Positions 51,593 through 60,417 are shown, counted from the first letter of the stretch. The stretch is 64,000 bases of DNA from Dyadobacter linearis (GCF_907165045.1 NZ_CAJRAU010000007.1:186001-250000); one strand, 5' to 3'. Translations and numbers: made by a program. The notes: a model not told the origin generated them from the letters alone.

Positions 51593-51684
51593 TGTGATGA
51601 AGCAAGTGGAAGCGTGAAGATTTTAAATAGGAGATTGGAAGGAGAAAAAAGTAGGGCAGTTACTCAGAAAACGGGATAGCCGGA

Positions 51685-53772
51685 TCATTTCAGGTAAAAC
51701 GTCTGACTGAAAGCACCGTTTGCCGCGCTGTCCCAGGCTTCCACGCGCATCCATTTCCTCCCTTTCAGCTTGGGACGAAACTGCAATTGCTGCTCACCGA
51801 ATGCGCGGGTATTGGTCAGGTCCATTCGTTCACGGTACACTTTTTCGCCGTCGCCGGATATTACCTCCACAAAGTTCATCGGAAAAGTCCAGCTCAGTTT
51901 CAGGCGCAGATCAGCTGTACCGTCTGCATTCAATGCGAGCGAGTCGCCGGACAATTTTCCGTTTACTTTTAATTCATGCATTAATACCTCGCCGGTAGTC
52001 GCAAAGAATTTGCCGCGCTGCATTGCGTCCACCACCGGCTGCCAGCCTTCATTGAATTTGGGAAGCTGGTCGAGCATCAGGTAGTTCACATTCATGTGCG
52101 CATACATTTCATTTTCCTGCGTAACCGTGAAGAGATCAGCCTCGGCAATCACCGTTTTCTTTTCCCCCCAGTTATTCATATCGTCCAGCAGGTCCAGCAC
52201 GCGGTTTCCGAGTCGGGGCTGCGACAGGTCGGCGGGCATTGCTTTCCAGGCTGCTCCCATAAACCGATCGGATTTAAAAAAGGGTTCGTGGTTATAAATG
52301 TCGGGGGTATTCACTGATCCTTTGGTGCGCGCATGGGCTGTCCACGCCAATCCCTGCTCATCCTGCAACAGTTTCAGCATTTCATTTTTATCCCCGATGT
52401 GATATACCTTGCCAAAACCCGGCTTATCTTCCACATAAGGCGTTTCCTTTTTCCGCGACATGATCCAGTAGACTGGTTTGGGGAAGATCTGCATCCAGTG
52501 CCCGCCAAAGAATTCGTTGGGTTCTTCTCCCGGCATCAGCAGAAATTCATGATCGGAAAGCCGCTCGCATTGTTCAAAAAGCGCTTTCAACTCCCTCAGC
52601 CGAAGTGAATCCGGGCCTTTTGGGTGGGCGGTGTAATGAAACTCTCCCAAATGGACCATATCAACACCCAGCCGCTTGAATACTTCCACAAACTCTGGCT
52701 TTTCAGGAACGGGCTTGCCGGCCAGTACCACGTTCATAATGAATTCATTATGGAAATGGCTCGACATAGTTTTGAATCCCGGCAGCTTGACATACTTGTC
52801 CGCATTTGTGAATTTTTTGACAGCATTAATAGCCTCTTTGCCACCGGCATTATCCAAAAGGCAGAAGAAATTTAGCCGCTGCTGCGTTCCCGGCGGGGCA
52901 TTGAACCACGGCACAAAACGCTGGTCACCTTCCAGTTCCTGACGGATGCCAATCCCGTAACCGTCCAGCATTTTGCGGTAACCCTTTCCGTGCCAGATGA
53001 ATTTCAGGTTAAAAGCTTCGTCGAGCGGATAAAAGTACTGGTGCGGCGCAGGGAAAACCGCCAGTGTTCCGCCGGTAGTCTGGGCAGCAATAGTTCTGTA
53101 TTTCAAAGCAAGATTTTTGGCAGAATCACCATAATGTACCGGAATTGATTCGATCTGTTCTGCTGTATTTGTCCAGGATAGGTTTTTCCACTTTTCCGTC
53201 TGGCTTATCAGCCCCGCATCGTACACGATCGCGGCCGCCTCTGCTTTCGTGGACATCACAGCAGCAATGTTGAAAAGCGGGCTGCCGTTGTAGAAAGTTA
53301 CTTCCAGCACTCCGGAAAACCGGTCGGCCGAGAGGCTGCCTATCGTTACTACCGTGCGACTGCCCACACTTTTAACCGCGATATTTGTCTTTTTTAGTTT
53401 AATAGGATAGGTTTCAAAGGGGCGGGAGGGGACTTTGTCAAAGAAGATATTCCACCCGTTCTGAGAGAGCAGGTCGCGTTTTCCGACGGTCAGCAAAAAA
53501 GCGGCATCCAGATCTTCCGAAACAGTTTTGGGGTCTGATTTTGTGCCTAATGCAATGCGTTTGAACAATGGATTAGCGGGCGACATATCGAACTGCACAT
53601 TTGCAAACTTCCCGTTACCGGCCGGCCATGAAACTTCCACAAGTTCTTTCTGGCTCGTGACGGTAGCCTCATTTTTCCGGTTAAACTGGTCGGTATTCAA
53701 TTTCACCTGCGACCACGCCTGCACGGATCCCACAGCCAGGATAGTGATCAGAAATAAAGTTCTGCGTATCAT
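51685..53772 (-). CDS. Secreted PHP-like (CehA/McbA-type) metallohydrolase
   Basis: 695 residues from the ATG at 53772, giving a clean signal peptide (MIRRTLFLITILAVGSVQAW); eight more codons are possible upstream. The first ~320 residues are beta-rich. From ~335 on the protein shows a PHP/amidohydrolase-like layout: SSHFHNEF (HxH), VDMVHLGEFHYTAH, LLMPGEEPNEFFGGHW, GLAWTAHARTKGS, then a C-terminal sandwich that closes with a T9SS-independent end. HxH plus scattered His, Glu and Asp fits a two- or three-metal phosphoesterase-like site as in CehA-type hydrolases. Substrate unknown; extracytoplasmic location follows from the signal peptide. It is monocistronic and convergent to the TonB gene. 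Confidence 0.75.
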   Translation of the reverse strand: MIRRTLFLITILAVGSVQAWSQVKLNTDQFNRKNEATVTSQKELVEVSWPAGNGKFANVQFDMSPANPLFKRIALGTKSDPKTVSEDLDAAFLLTVGKRDLLSQNGWNIFFDKVPSRPFETYPIKLKKTNIAVKSVGSRTVVTIGSLSADRFSGVLEVTFYNGSPLFNIAAVMSTKAEAAAIVYDAGLISQTEKWKNLSWTNTAEQIESIPVHYGDSAKNLALKYRTIAAQTTGGTLAVFPAPHQYFYPLDEAFNLKFIWHGKGYRKMLDGYGIGIRQELEGDQRFVPWFNAPPGTQQRLNFFCLLDNAGGKEAINAVKKFTNADKYVKLPGFKTMSSHFHNEFIMNVVLAGKPVPEKPEFVEVFKRLGVDMVHLGEFHYTAHPKGPDSLRLRELKALFEQCERLSDHEFLLMPGEEPNEFFGGHWMQIFPKPVYWIMSRKKETPYVEDKPGFGKVYHIGDKNEMLKLLQDEQGLAWTAHARTKGSVNTPDIYNHEPFFKSDRFMGAAWKAMPADLSQPRLGNRVLDLLDDMNNWGEKKTVIAEADLFTVTQENEMYAHMNVNYLMLDQLPKFNEGWQPVVDAMQRGKFFATTGEVLMHELKVNGKLSGDSLALNADGTADLRLKLSWTFPMNFVEVISGDGEKVYRERMDLTNTRAFGEQQLQFRPKLKGRKWMRVEAWDSAANGAFSQTFYLK

Positions 53773-54049
53773 AAATCGTCTCGACAGTTCCGACATGAAA
53801 TTTTTTCTGGCATAAGTCCAAACCCGGTGACTTTTACCCGGTTACCGGCTCAACAACCGCTCGATTGTCTCAAATGGCCGTTTTTTGGATGAAATGTCGG
53901 ATATTTGCCGCGCCATATTTGTCTTTTGCGAGTTCATTAAGTCGACTTATCAGGTGCGATTTGAAAATTTTCGGACTTTTTTTGTAGGGCGGGAGGGATT
54001 ACGGTTGTCTTCCTGTTAAGTAGTCAGATAGCCATTTAAATTAAAAGAT

Positions 54050-55003
54050 ATGAAAGATCGTGCTGAACATTTTCCGGGAGAGGGGCGAGATCGGGGGATT
54101 CCGGTATCCCGGCAACAAATGTCGTCGGCCCCGAAAATGAGTATCGGATTGAATTTACTGCTGATAATCTGCCGCGCTGCTTCTTTTGCCATCTATTTCA
54201 CGACAAGATTTGTACTCAGGTACCGGCGTGAGATACTTGAAGAAAATTTCAAAAATGCATTTCCGGATAAGTCAAAGGCCGAAAGAAAGGCGCTGATCAA
54301 AGTATATTACAAGCATTTGGGCGACCTGGTTGTTGAGCCGGTACTTTTCTCGATTGTGAATGCGAATGTGAAAAAGAGGCTGGCCACCTATCAGAACAAA
54401 GAATTGCTGAGCAAGTTATATGCTGAAAACAAGCACGTAATCCTGTTGGCCTCCCACCATGGAAACTGGGAATATCTGATCAACCTGCCGCGGGAGGTCG
54501 ATTTCAAGGTTTATACCGCCTATACAGCTATTTCTAATGCACACGTAGACAGTTGGGTGCACAAAATGCGGTCGAAAATGGGGGTGGAAGTGATCGTGAA
54601 AAAGAACTTTTACAAAACCGCCTTGTCCGCATTGAGATCGCCGGATCAGCCTGCATTGGTTGTCGTGATCGCCGACCAGCGACCTGCGCCGGGAAGTACG
54701 AAATACAGCGTCGAGTTTTTGCACCAGACTACCAGCGTGCAGATTGGCGCTGAGCGGCTTGCACTGGCTTCAAATGCAGTGGTTTTATATCTGCAATGCG
54801 AAAAAGTTGCGCGGTTCCATTACCAGTATACCTTTCATCTCATCACCGAAAATCCCGCTGCCGCAGAGCCGCTCAGCATTACAAAAGCCTATTACGAGAA
54901 GATTGAGCAGGATATTCAAGCCGATCCCGGTTACTGGCTGTGGACGCACAAACGGTGGAAGCCCGTCGCGTCGCTTTCAAAAGCGGACCCCGTCGTCGCC
55001 TGA
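54050..55003 (+). CDS. Lipid A biosynthesis-type (LpxL/HtrB) acyltransferase
   Basis: 317 residues. A hydrophobic N-terminal helix (~31-55, GLNLLLIICRAASFAIYF) anchors it to the inner membrane. The catalytic H(x4)E motif is in LLASHHGNWEYL (~145-156), followed by the usual VIADQRP block and the C-terminal ADPGYWLWTHKRWKP, all hallmarks of the family that adds secondary acyl chains to lipid A, or an ornithine/amino lipid in Bacteroidetes. The first ~30 residues are polar; in-frame ATGs at residues 24 and 30 are alternative starts. It stands alone, 277 bp from its upstream neighbour. Confidence 0.93.
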   Translation: MKDRAEHFPGEGRDRGIPVSRQQMSSAPKMSIGLNLLLIICRAASFAIYFTTRFVLRYRREILEENFKNAFPDKSKAERKALIKVYYKHLGDLVVEPVLFSIVNANVKKRLATYQNKELLSKLYAENKHVILLASHHGNWEYLINLPREVDFKVYTAYTAISNAHVDSWVHKMRSKMGVEVIVKKNFYKTALSALRSPDQPALVVVIADQRPAPGSTKYSVEFLHQTTSVQIGAERLALASNAVVLYLQCEKVARFHYQYTFHLITENPAAAEPLSITKAYYEKIEQDIQADPGYWLWTHKRWKPVASLSKADPVVA

Positions 55004-55047
55004 TTTGTAGGGTAGTTTTGGTTGATAAAAAAACTTAACAGTCGTTA

Positions 55048-56046
55048 CTAGACCAATATCACAGCAGTATTTTCAGGTTCGGAACCTTGTGCCAGCCGGG
55101 CCACTGAGCCAAGCGTGACGCGCGCGATTTCGGACAAAGCTTCTTCTGTAAAAAAGCCCTGGTGCGCCGTCACGAGCACATTTGGAAAGCTCATCAGCCG
55201 CTGGATCACATCGTCGTCAATGATAGAACCAGAAAGGTCCCGGAAAAAAAGTGCCTCTTCCTGTTCATACACATCAAGTCCAAGCAACCCGACCTGCTTC
55301 GCTTTCAGTGCATTGATCACATCCTTCGTATTGATAAGCCTGCCCCGGCTGGTATTGATCAGCGTCACGCCAGGCTTCATCAGTTGCAGCGTATTTTTGT
55401 TTATAATTTCAAAAGTGCTGTCATTCAGCGGGCAATGCAGCGACAATACGTCTGAAATGCGCAGTACTTCTTCCAGCGTTTCGTATACTACGCCCGCCTG
55501 GCGCAGCTGCTCATCGGGGAATATGTCATAGGCGACAACCCGGCAGCCGAAGCCCTGGGCGATCTTGCAAAATGCCCTTCCGATCTTCCCGGTACCGATC
55601 ACGCCGATCGTTTTTCCGTGGAGATTGAAACCCATTAGTCCATTCAATGCAAAATTCTGCTCTCGCACGCGGTTGTAAGCTTTGTGGGTTTTTCGGTTCA
55701 GTGTCAGCAGCAGCGCCATCGCATGTTCGGCCACAGCCTCGGGTGAATATTCGGGCACCCTGCAAACCCGGATACCGGCCGCCCGGGCAGCATCGAGGTC
55801 AACATGATTGAAACCTGCGCTCCTGAGCGCGATGATCTTAACTCCTTTTTCTGCCAGCGCACGGATCACCTCCGCATTAACCTGATCATTTACAAAAACA
55901 CAAACCGCAGCCCCACGTTCGACCACACTCGTTGTGCCAGGCCTCAGGCCGGTTTCGAGGAACTCCAATTCAAAGCCTGTTTCACTATTATATTGCTCAA
56001 AGAACTGTTTATCATAAGGTTTCGCTGAGAAGAACTGAATTTTCAT
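55048..56046 (-). CDS. ldhA: D-lactate dehydrogenase (D-2-hydroxyacid dehydrogenase family)
   Basis: 332 residues from the ATG at 56046 (MKIQFFSAKPYDKQFFEQYN), which is where LdhA-type enzymes start; 14 extra codons exist upstream. NAD-binding motif IGVIGTGKIGRAF (~residue 148), catalytic Arg in NTSRGRLIN, Glu in LDVYEQEEALFF, and His in TAHQGFFTEEAL form the usual catalytic set. The EQEEALFF(R)D and AHQGF(F)TEEAL blocks are specific to fermentative D-lactate dehydrogenases, which reduce pyruvate to D-lactate with NADH. A 15-bp palindrome lies 87 bp upstream, in the divergent gap to the small genes at 56183 and 56376. Confidence 0.93.
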   Translation of the reverse strand: MKIQFFSAKPYDKQFFEQYNSETGFELEFLETGLRPGTTSVVERGAAVCVFVNDQVNAEVIRALAEKGVKIIALRSAGFNHVDLDAARAAGIRVCRVPEYSPEAVAEHAMALLLTLNRKTHKAYNRVREQNFALNGLMGFNLHGKTIGVIGTGKIGRAFCKIAQGFGCRVVAYDIFPDEQLRQAGVVYETLEEVLRISDVLSLHCPLNDSTFEIINKNTLQLMKPGVTLINTSRGRLINTKDVINALKAKQVGLLGLDVYEQEEALFFRDLSGSIIDDDVIQRLMSFPNVLVTAHQGFFTEEALSEIARVTLGSVARLAQGSEPENTAVILV

Positions 56047-56132
56047 GCCTTTGCTGTTTTGTAAAATGTAAATGTCTGCTGGCGGCATTGCGCTTGCCTT
56101 CCTTCAAACCTACCAATTTTCAGTTAACACTT

Positions 56133-56147
56133 GACACGTAACGTGTC
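56133..56147. promoter_or_regulatory. 15-bp palindrome in the ldhA divergent gap
   Basis: GACACGT-A-ACGTGTC is a perfect palindrome around position 56140. It is the only such element in the 136-bp gap between ldhA (minus) and the 53-residue gene (plus). It is an operator candidate for whatever controls ldhA, possibly the HTH protein at 56376. Binding is not shown. Confidence 0.4.
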
Positions 56148-56182
56148 GATTATTACCTTTATAAAATACACCACTATCATCG

Positions 56183-56344
56183 ATGGATAAAAGACGACTG
56201 ATATTTGAACTCAGGATGGAAATTGCAGCAGTCAGACAAGCACTCAGGGATTCGGAAGATGCCGGTTTAACAGAGTTGCAGATTAACGGACTACTGGAAA
56301 GGCTGAGTTACCTGTTGGAAATTGTGCGAAAATTGGAAGAATAG
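56183..56344 (+). CDS. 53-residue helical protein
   Basis: Open frame ATG to TAG coding for a charged, strongly helical peptide (MDKRRLIFELRMEIAAVRQA at the start, ending ...LEIVRKLEE) with heptad-like hydrophobics, compatible with a short coiled coil. It ends 31 bp before the HTH gene at 56376 and is on the same strand, so the two may be co-transcribed. Composition and position support a real gene; no family recognised. Confidence 0.5.
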   Translation: MDKRRLIFELRMEIAAVRQALRDSEDAGLTELQINGLLERLSYLLEIVRKLEE

Positions 56345-56375
56345 GGGAAGTGGAAATTTAGAGAACAGATCAACA

Positions 56376-56648
56376 ATGACTACAACGGAAAAAACTAACG
56401 TGAACGTAGATGAGCTTCTTAGAAGGGCTGATCAATTGATCAATGCAGGAAAGGAATTTCTGGTGAGTGAGGGAAAAGTCCTTGAATTGAGTGACTGGCT
56501 GACAATCACTCAATATGCAGATAAATATGGTGTTACAACGCAGGTCGTTTCCAAATGGATCGAGCGGGGTGTGATCGGGGAGGATGACTATGTGGACGTT
56601 GGTAAGTTCGGTAAAAAACTCGTCAGAGATACAGCATACAGATCCTGA
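56376..56648 (+). CDS. Small helix-turn-helix (MerR/excisionase-like) protein
   Basis: 90 residues from the ATG at 56376 (the frame continues 18 codons upstream, overlapping the small gene). An N-terminal helical part (~1-45, VDELLRRADQLINAGKEFLV) is followed by a winged-helix-like HTH (~45-88, WLTITQYADKYGVTTQVVSK, then WIERGVIGEDDYVDVGKFGK), like the DNA-binding half of excisionase/MerR-type proteins. It is probably a DNA-binding regulator; the palindrome 236 bp upstream is one possible site. A perfect 17-pair terminator follows directly. Confidence 0.65.
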   Translation: MTTTEKTNVNVDELLRRADQLINAGKEFLVSEGKVLELSDWLTITQYADKYGVTTQVVSKWIERGVIGEDDYVDVGKFGKKLVRDTAYRS

Positions 56649-56661
56649 TCCTGTTGCACAA

Positions 56662-56703
56662 AAAAATCGCCTGCGCTGGTTATTTTCAGCGCAGGCGATT
56701 TTT
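56662..56703. terminator. Bidirectional intrinsic terminator
   Basis: A perfect 17-pair stem (56662-56678 with 56687-56703) with an 8-base loop. A-run on the left and T-run on the right allow it to work on both strands, for the HTH gene (plus) and the AHSA1 gene (minus). Confidence 0.9.
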
Positions 56704-56729
56704 ATAATATCACAGGTCAAATCAATATA

Positions 56730-57335
56730 TCAACCACCTCCAACTTTGGCTTGTTCGGGCAATCCGTCGTAGCCGCCTGACTGGTCTGCGGCTTCTGCTT
56801 CACTTTGGTGCGCATTTTCGGGTTGGTTCGTATTTTCTGAGGTATGTGTTTCACTTTCAGCTTCCTGCGATGTTGCCGAATCTGTATTGTCACCATTGGA
56901 GGACAGGTAACTGGTCAGATCATTCAGTCCTTTTTCCCAGCCTTCCTGATGTGGGGAGAGAAATTCCGGACCTGAAAATCCTTCCTGTACTACCCGCAGC
57001 CTGCTTCCTTCGCCTTCTGAAGTGAATGTAATATGAAGGGTATAACCGCTTTCGGAACCTTCGTCATTCATATTCCAAACCCAAGTATAAACAAGTTTTT
57101 CGCCGGGTACCACTTCGCTGTATGTGCCGGTGATCTCTAAATCTGCATCTCCCACGTAATATTCCACGGCCCCGCCTTCGCGCAGCTCATTCTTCACGTC
57201 GGTGATCGTTTCTCCCATTGGCTTCCACCATTTTTTCAATTGCTCAGCTTCTGTCCAGGCAGCGAAAAGTGTCGCTACATCGACATCAAAGTCACGCTCT
57301 ATTTCAAGCACATTATTGTTCTGATCCATTTCCAT
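56730..57335 (-). CDS. AHSA1/SRPBCC-domain protein with acidic low-complexity tail
   Basis: 201 residues. The first ~145 form the helix-grip fold of the Activator of Hsp90 ATPase homologue 1 (AHSA1) family: VLEIERDFDVDVATLFAAWT, then EQLKKWWKPMGETITD, then EGWEKGLNDLTSYL. These proteins bind small hydrophobic ligands or act as stress adaptors; the precise role is unknown. The last ~55 residues are a Glu/Ser/Asn/Gln-rich disordered tail, unusual for this family and ending GQAKVGGG-like. A second Met at residue 3 is an equal start. It shares the terminator at 56662-56703 with the HTH gene. Confidence 0.88.
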   Translation of the reverse strand: MEMDQNNNVLEIERDFDVDVATLFAAWTEAEQLKKWWKPMGETITDVKNELREGGAVEYYVGDADLEITGTYSEVVPGEKLVYTWVWNMNDEGSESGYTLHITFTSEGEGSRLRVVQEGFSGPEFLSPHQEGWEKGLNDLTSYLSSNGDNTDSATSQEAESETHTSENTNQPENAHQSEAEAADQSGGYDGLPEQAKVGGG

Positions 57336-57590
57336 TTTTCAATTTTTAGTTTGTTGACTACGCGCACCGCGTTATGCGTCGCAGTGTCATAATAACTATG
57401 CCGCGGAAAGGTTGTTTTCTTGCGGGTCAAAAAGCGACCTCATATTTGTAGCGAATAAGAAGGTCCGTTTTAAAGTAAATATGCATTGTCGCCGAGTTTA
57501 GTATTAATTAGCTGAGGCGATTCGAAAAGTGTTTTCAGTTGTTTGCTGATAAATTTTGATATTACTATTTTTAAAGTATTCAAACAGACT

Positions 57591-58679
57591 ATGATACTAG
57601 AACGGCGTGAATTCCTTTCCTCACTGACCCTGGCCGGCGCGGCTACTTTGTTTCCGGGCATTTCCCTGCTGGCAGCGACTTCTCCCAAAAAAGAAAAACT
57701 GGGCGTAGCACTTGTTGGTCTGGGTTATTACAGCACCGACCTGCTGGCTCCCGCACTACAACTTACCGAGAAATGCTACCTCGCAGGTATTGTGACCGGA
57801 ACACCGGCAAAGGCGGAAACGTGGAAAACCAAGTACAATATTCCTGAAAAGAATATTTACACCTACGAGAACTTTGATAAGATCGCGGACAATCCAGACA
57901 TCGATATTGTGTACGTGGTATTGCCGCCTTCCATGCACCGGGAGTTTGTAGTACGCGCAGCAAAAGCCGGTAAGCACGTGTTTTGCGAAAAACCGATGGC
58001 ACCTTCCGTCGCCGACTGTGAAGCGATGATCGCCGCATGCAAAAGCAACAAGGTAAAGCTGGCAATCGGGTACCGCTGCCAGCACGATCCGAATATTCAG
58101 GCTTACATGAAAGTAGCGAAAGAGCAGAAATTCGGGAAAGTGAAAATGGTGACCAGCGCGGCCGGATATGTAGACAACCGGACAACGCATTGGAAGCAAA
58201 ATAAAAAACTGGGCGGCGGCGTAATGGGCGATATGGGCGTTTATGCATTGCAGGGAGCAAGACTGGCAACCGGTGAGGAGCCGATCAGTGTGATTGCGCA
58301 GGCGTCGACCACCCGCCCGGAAATTTATAAGGAAGTAGAGGAAACGATGATGTTTATGCTGGATTTCCCTAGTGGTGCACGCGCGGCTTGCCAGACAAGT
58401 TTTGGCACTAATATGAACCACCTGCAAGTCAATTACGAAAAAGGCTGGCTGAAAATGGAGCCGCATTCGGGTTATAACGGGAATAAGGGTAGCATGTCTG
58501 ACGGTACGGTGATCAACTTCCCGATTAAAAGTCAGCAGGCGAAGCAAATGGATGAAGACGCGCTGGCGATTATGAATAACACAGACCTGATCGCGCCGGG
58601 AGAAGAAGGATTGCGGGATATCAGGGTAGTGGAGGCGATTTATAAATCTGTTGCTTCCGGTAAAAGTGTTAAGATCTAG
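57591..58679 (+). CDS. Tat-exported Gfo/Idh/MocA-family oxidoreductase
   Basis: 362 residues from the ATG at 57591, which starts directly at a Tat signal peptide (ERREFLSSLTLAGAATLFPG, twin Arg-Arg). A Rossmann domain (VALVGLGYYSTDLLAPA) and the CEKPMAPSVADCEAMIAAC block with the EKP motif mark an NAD(P)-dependent sugar oxidoreductase of the glucose-fructose oxidoreductase type. Tat export means it folds with its cofactor in the cytoplasm and works in the periplasm. The sugar substrate is unknown. It is monocistronic; a hairpin at 58687-58720 separates it from the convergent response regulator. Confidence 0.92.
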   Translation: MILERREFLSSLTLAGAATLFPGISLLAATSPKKEKLGVALVGLGYYSTDLLAPALQLTEKCYLAGIVTGTPAKAETWKTKYNIPEKNIYTYENFDKIADNPDIDIVYVVLPPSMHREFVVRAAKAGKHVFCEKPMAPSVADCEAMIAACKSNKVKLAIGYRCQHDPNIQAYMKVAKEQKFGKVKMVTSAAGYVDNRTTHWKQNKKLGGGVMGDMGVYALQGARLATGEEPISVIAQASTTRPEIYKEVEETMMFMLDFPSGARAACQTSFGTNMNHLQVNYEKGWLKMEPHSGYNGNKGSMSDGTVINFPIKSQQAKQMDEDALAIMNNTDLIAPGEEGLRDIRVVEAIYKSVASGKSVKI

Positions 58680-58686
58680 TTTATCA

Positions 58687-58720
58687 TTAAAAAGGAGCGT
58701 GCAAATGCGCTCCTTTTTAA
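58687..58720. terminator. Bidirectional hairpin between convergent genes
   Basis: Thirteen-pair stem (58687-58699 with 58708-58720) with A-run and T-run at its ends and an 8-base loop. It overlaps the stop codon of the minus-strand response regulator (58717-58719). Confidence 0.8.
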
Positions 58721-59109
58721 TCAGCTTCGGTCAGGTGCCGGATCTCATCCACGAGCGTAGGTACTGAAAATGTTTTTTCTATAAATTTATCTACACCCAG
58801 ATTAGAAAGCCTCGATTGCCATTCTTTGGGGATAGAAGTCGAATAAACGACGATACAAGGGTGGTCAAATTCTTTCAGCTTCTGTAATTCCTGTAAGCAG
58901 CGGTCGCCGGCAATCCTCGGCAGGCTAAGATCTATAAAAACATAGCCGGGCGTAGAAGCCGCTGGTTTACTGAAATACCTGATTGCAGACTCACAATCGG
59001 AGAAGAACAGACAGTCAACGGATCTTCCCAGGTCGTCGAGTGCCATCTTGAATATTTCATGATCATCCGTATCATCGTCGATCATTACAAAAAGTCCTTT
59101 ATTACTCAT
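58717..59109 (-). CDS. Single-domain response regulator
   Basis: 130 residues from the ATG at 59109 (five more codons upstream are possible). It is a receiver domain only: acidic cluster in VMIDDDTDDHEIF, phospho-acceptor Asp60 (YVFIDLSLPRIAGD), Ser in VVYSTSIP and Lys in FIEKTFSVP. It is the Rcp1/CheY-like type common in Bacteroidetes, acting by phosphotransfer or protein binding rather than DNA binding. No kinase is adjacent. A 92-bp gap separates it from the small membrane protein gene on the same strand. Confidence 0.9.
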   Translation of the reverse strand: MSNKGLFVMIDDDTDDHEIFKMALDDLGRSVDCLFFSDCESAIRYFSKPAASTPGYVFIDLSLPRIAGDRCLQELQKLKEFDHPCIVVYSTSIPKEWQSRLSNLGVDKFIEKTFSVPTLVDEIRHLTEAD

Positions 59110-59201
59110 ATAGTGTTGTTTCAATCTTTTATGTAAAGTGGGTAATCAAAAACAGGTACCTCATCAGCACCTGTTTTTGATTTTGGATATTGATTCGCGG
59201 A

Positions 59202-59465
59202 TCAATATTCATCCAGATTTTCTTCCTGATCGTGGCCCTGCAATTTGACGATCTTGTTGTAAAGTCCAAGTAACAGGAAAGGCGCCGGCCATTGTCCCAC
59301 AAATAGGGCATTGTGTTTATGTCCCATAATTTTAAGTCCAAGCGAAACACCTATTGCTCCCACCGCTGCCCAAAGAAAAAGGTCTGACGGTAATTTAGAA
59401 GTTTGTTCTTCGATTGCTTTTGCAACTTTCCCCTCGCCATGTCCGGCATTTGTTAGATCTTTCAT
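59202..59465 (-). CDS. Small two-helix membrane protein
   Basis: 87 residues. Polar N-terminus (~1-26), two predicted transmembrane segments (DLFLWAAVGAIGVSLGLKI, ~28-47; ALFVGQWPAPFLLLGLYNKI, ~53-72), and an acidic C-terminus (DQEENLDEY). Similar short proteins of unknown function are common in Cytophagales. It is upstream of the single-domain response regulator and may share a transcript with it. Confidence 0.75.
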   Translation of the reverse strand: MKDLTNAGHGEGKVAKAIEEQTSKLPSDLFLWAAVGAIGVSLGLKIMGHKHNALFVGQWPAPFLLLGLYNKIVKLQGHDQEENLDEY

Positions 59466-59655
59466 AGTAATTATTGATGATTAGTGTACGGCGCGCTTGT
59501 TAAAAAAGCATACCAGGAATGCATGAGGCGGGATGGGGAGTGATGGAAAAATAAATTTTCAAAAAAATGTGACCATCTGACGAGTCGGACGTCTAAAGGA
59601 TTGTATCGCTGCAATTACAGGGCGAACACAACATCCATAAATCATCCGGAACCTC

Positions 59656-60036
59656 ATGAGACAACTTATCGCTTTCGCACTGATCCTGTGCCTTGCTGGC
59701 TGTAAGAAAGACAAGATCGATCCCCATCAGGCTATCCTGGGGAAATGGGATGAATTCTATCTAGGAAACGGCGAATACCGCCCACCGATAAAAAATCCTT
59801 CTGCTTATTGGCACTTTTTACCCGACAGTGTATTGCTTGAATATGAATACGCCACCAAAAAAACATGGCATAAAAAATATTGGATCGATACGCTATTGCA
59901 CATAGGAATACCCCGGGGAGATGGCTACCTGCTAAGATTCGATTATGAATGCAGGTTTGAGGCAGACACGCTCCGACTCTATTGGGTTAATGCAAGTCCC
60001 CAATTCAGCGTCTCCAAATGGAAAAGAATTCACTAA
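59656..60036 (+). CDS. Small lipoprotein, tandem copy 1
   Basis: 126 residues with lipoprotein signal ending CLAGC (Cys16) directly followed by KKDKIDPHQAILGKWDEFYL. The mature part is a small lipocalin-like beta-domain (LGKW... YWHFLPDSVLLEYEY ... FSVSKWKRIH), the type of short 'ILGKW' lipoprotein frequent in Bacteroidetes. The next gene is a duplicate, including the junction sequence. Function unknown. Confidence 0.8.
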   Translation: MRQLIAFALILCLAGCKKDKIDPHQAILGKWDEFYLGNGEYRPPIKNPSAYWHFLPDSVLLEYEYATKKTWHKKYWIDTLLHIGIPRGDGYLLRFDYECRFEADTLRLYWVNASPQFSVSKWKRIH

Positions 60037-60055
60037 AACAAATACACACTATGAA
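60026..60055 (+). repeat. 30-bp junction repeat, copy 1
   Basis: The stop-to-start junction sequence 60026-60055 recurs at 60388-60417 with 28 of 30 identities, each time ending in the ATGAA of the following gene. It marks the ends of the duplicated lipoprotein unit. Confidence 0.8.
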
Positions 60056-60398
60056 GCAACTGATCACATTAGTGCTGCTCTGTTTCCTTGCCAGCTGCAA
60101 GAAAGACAAGATCGATCCCCACGAGGCTATTCTGGGGAAATGGGAGCTCGTTTACCATGGAAATGGTGAGCCTATTCCAATAAACTCACGCAGCTACCTC
60201 GAATTCCTTCCCGATAGTGTATTGTTAACTCACGATTATAATCCAAACATCACAATGAAACATAAGTATTGGATTGATTCACTCCTTCATATCGGATCAG
60301 CTTATTACAGCTATGAGTTTCATGCTGACACATTAGAACTAAATATAGAATATGCTACATCAATATTTAGCCTTTCAAAATACAAGCGAATTCAATAA
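60051..60398 (+). CDS. Small lipoprotein, tandem copy 2
   Basis: 115 residues from the ATG at 60051; the longer frame from 60018 overlaps the previous gene and lacks a signal. Lipoprotein signal ending CFLASC (Cys15), then KKDKIDPHEAILGKWELVYH, and further blocks (LEFLPDSVLLTHDY, HKYWIDSLLHIG, FSLSKYKRIQ) line up with copy 1. The start lies in a 30-bp sequence that recurs at the next gene (60388-60417), showing that the whole unit was duplicated. The binding cavity residues differ between copies. Confidence 0.8.
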   Translation: MKQLITLVLLCFLASCKKDKIDPHEAILGKWELVYHGNGEPIPINSRSYLEFLPDSVLLTHDYNPNITMKHKYWIDSLLHIGSAYYSYEFHADTLELNIEYATSIFSLSKYKRIQ

Positions 60399-60417
60399 AA
60401 CAAGTACACACTATGAA
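60388..60417 (+). repeat. 30-bp junction repeat, copy 2
   Basis: Second copy of the 60026-60055 junction, in front of the thermolysin-like protease. It implies that the duplication carried the upstream region of the protease gene with it. Confidence 0.8.
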
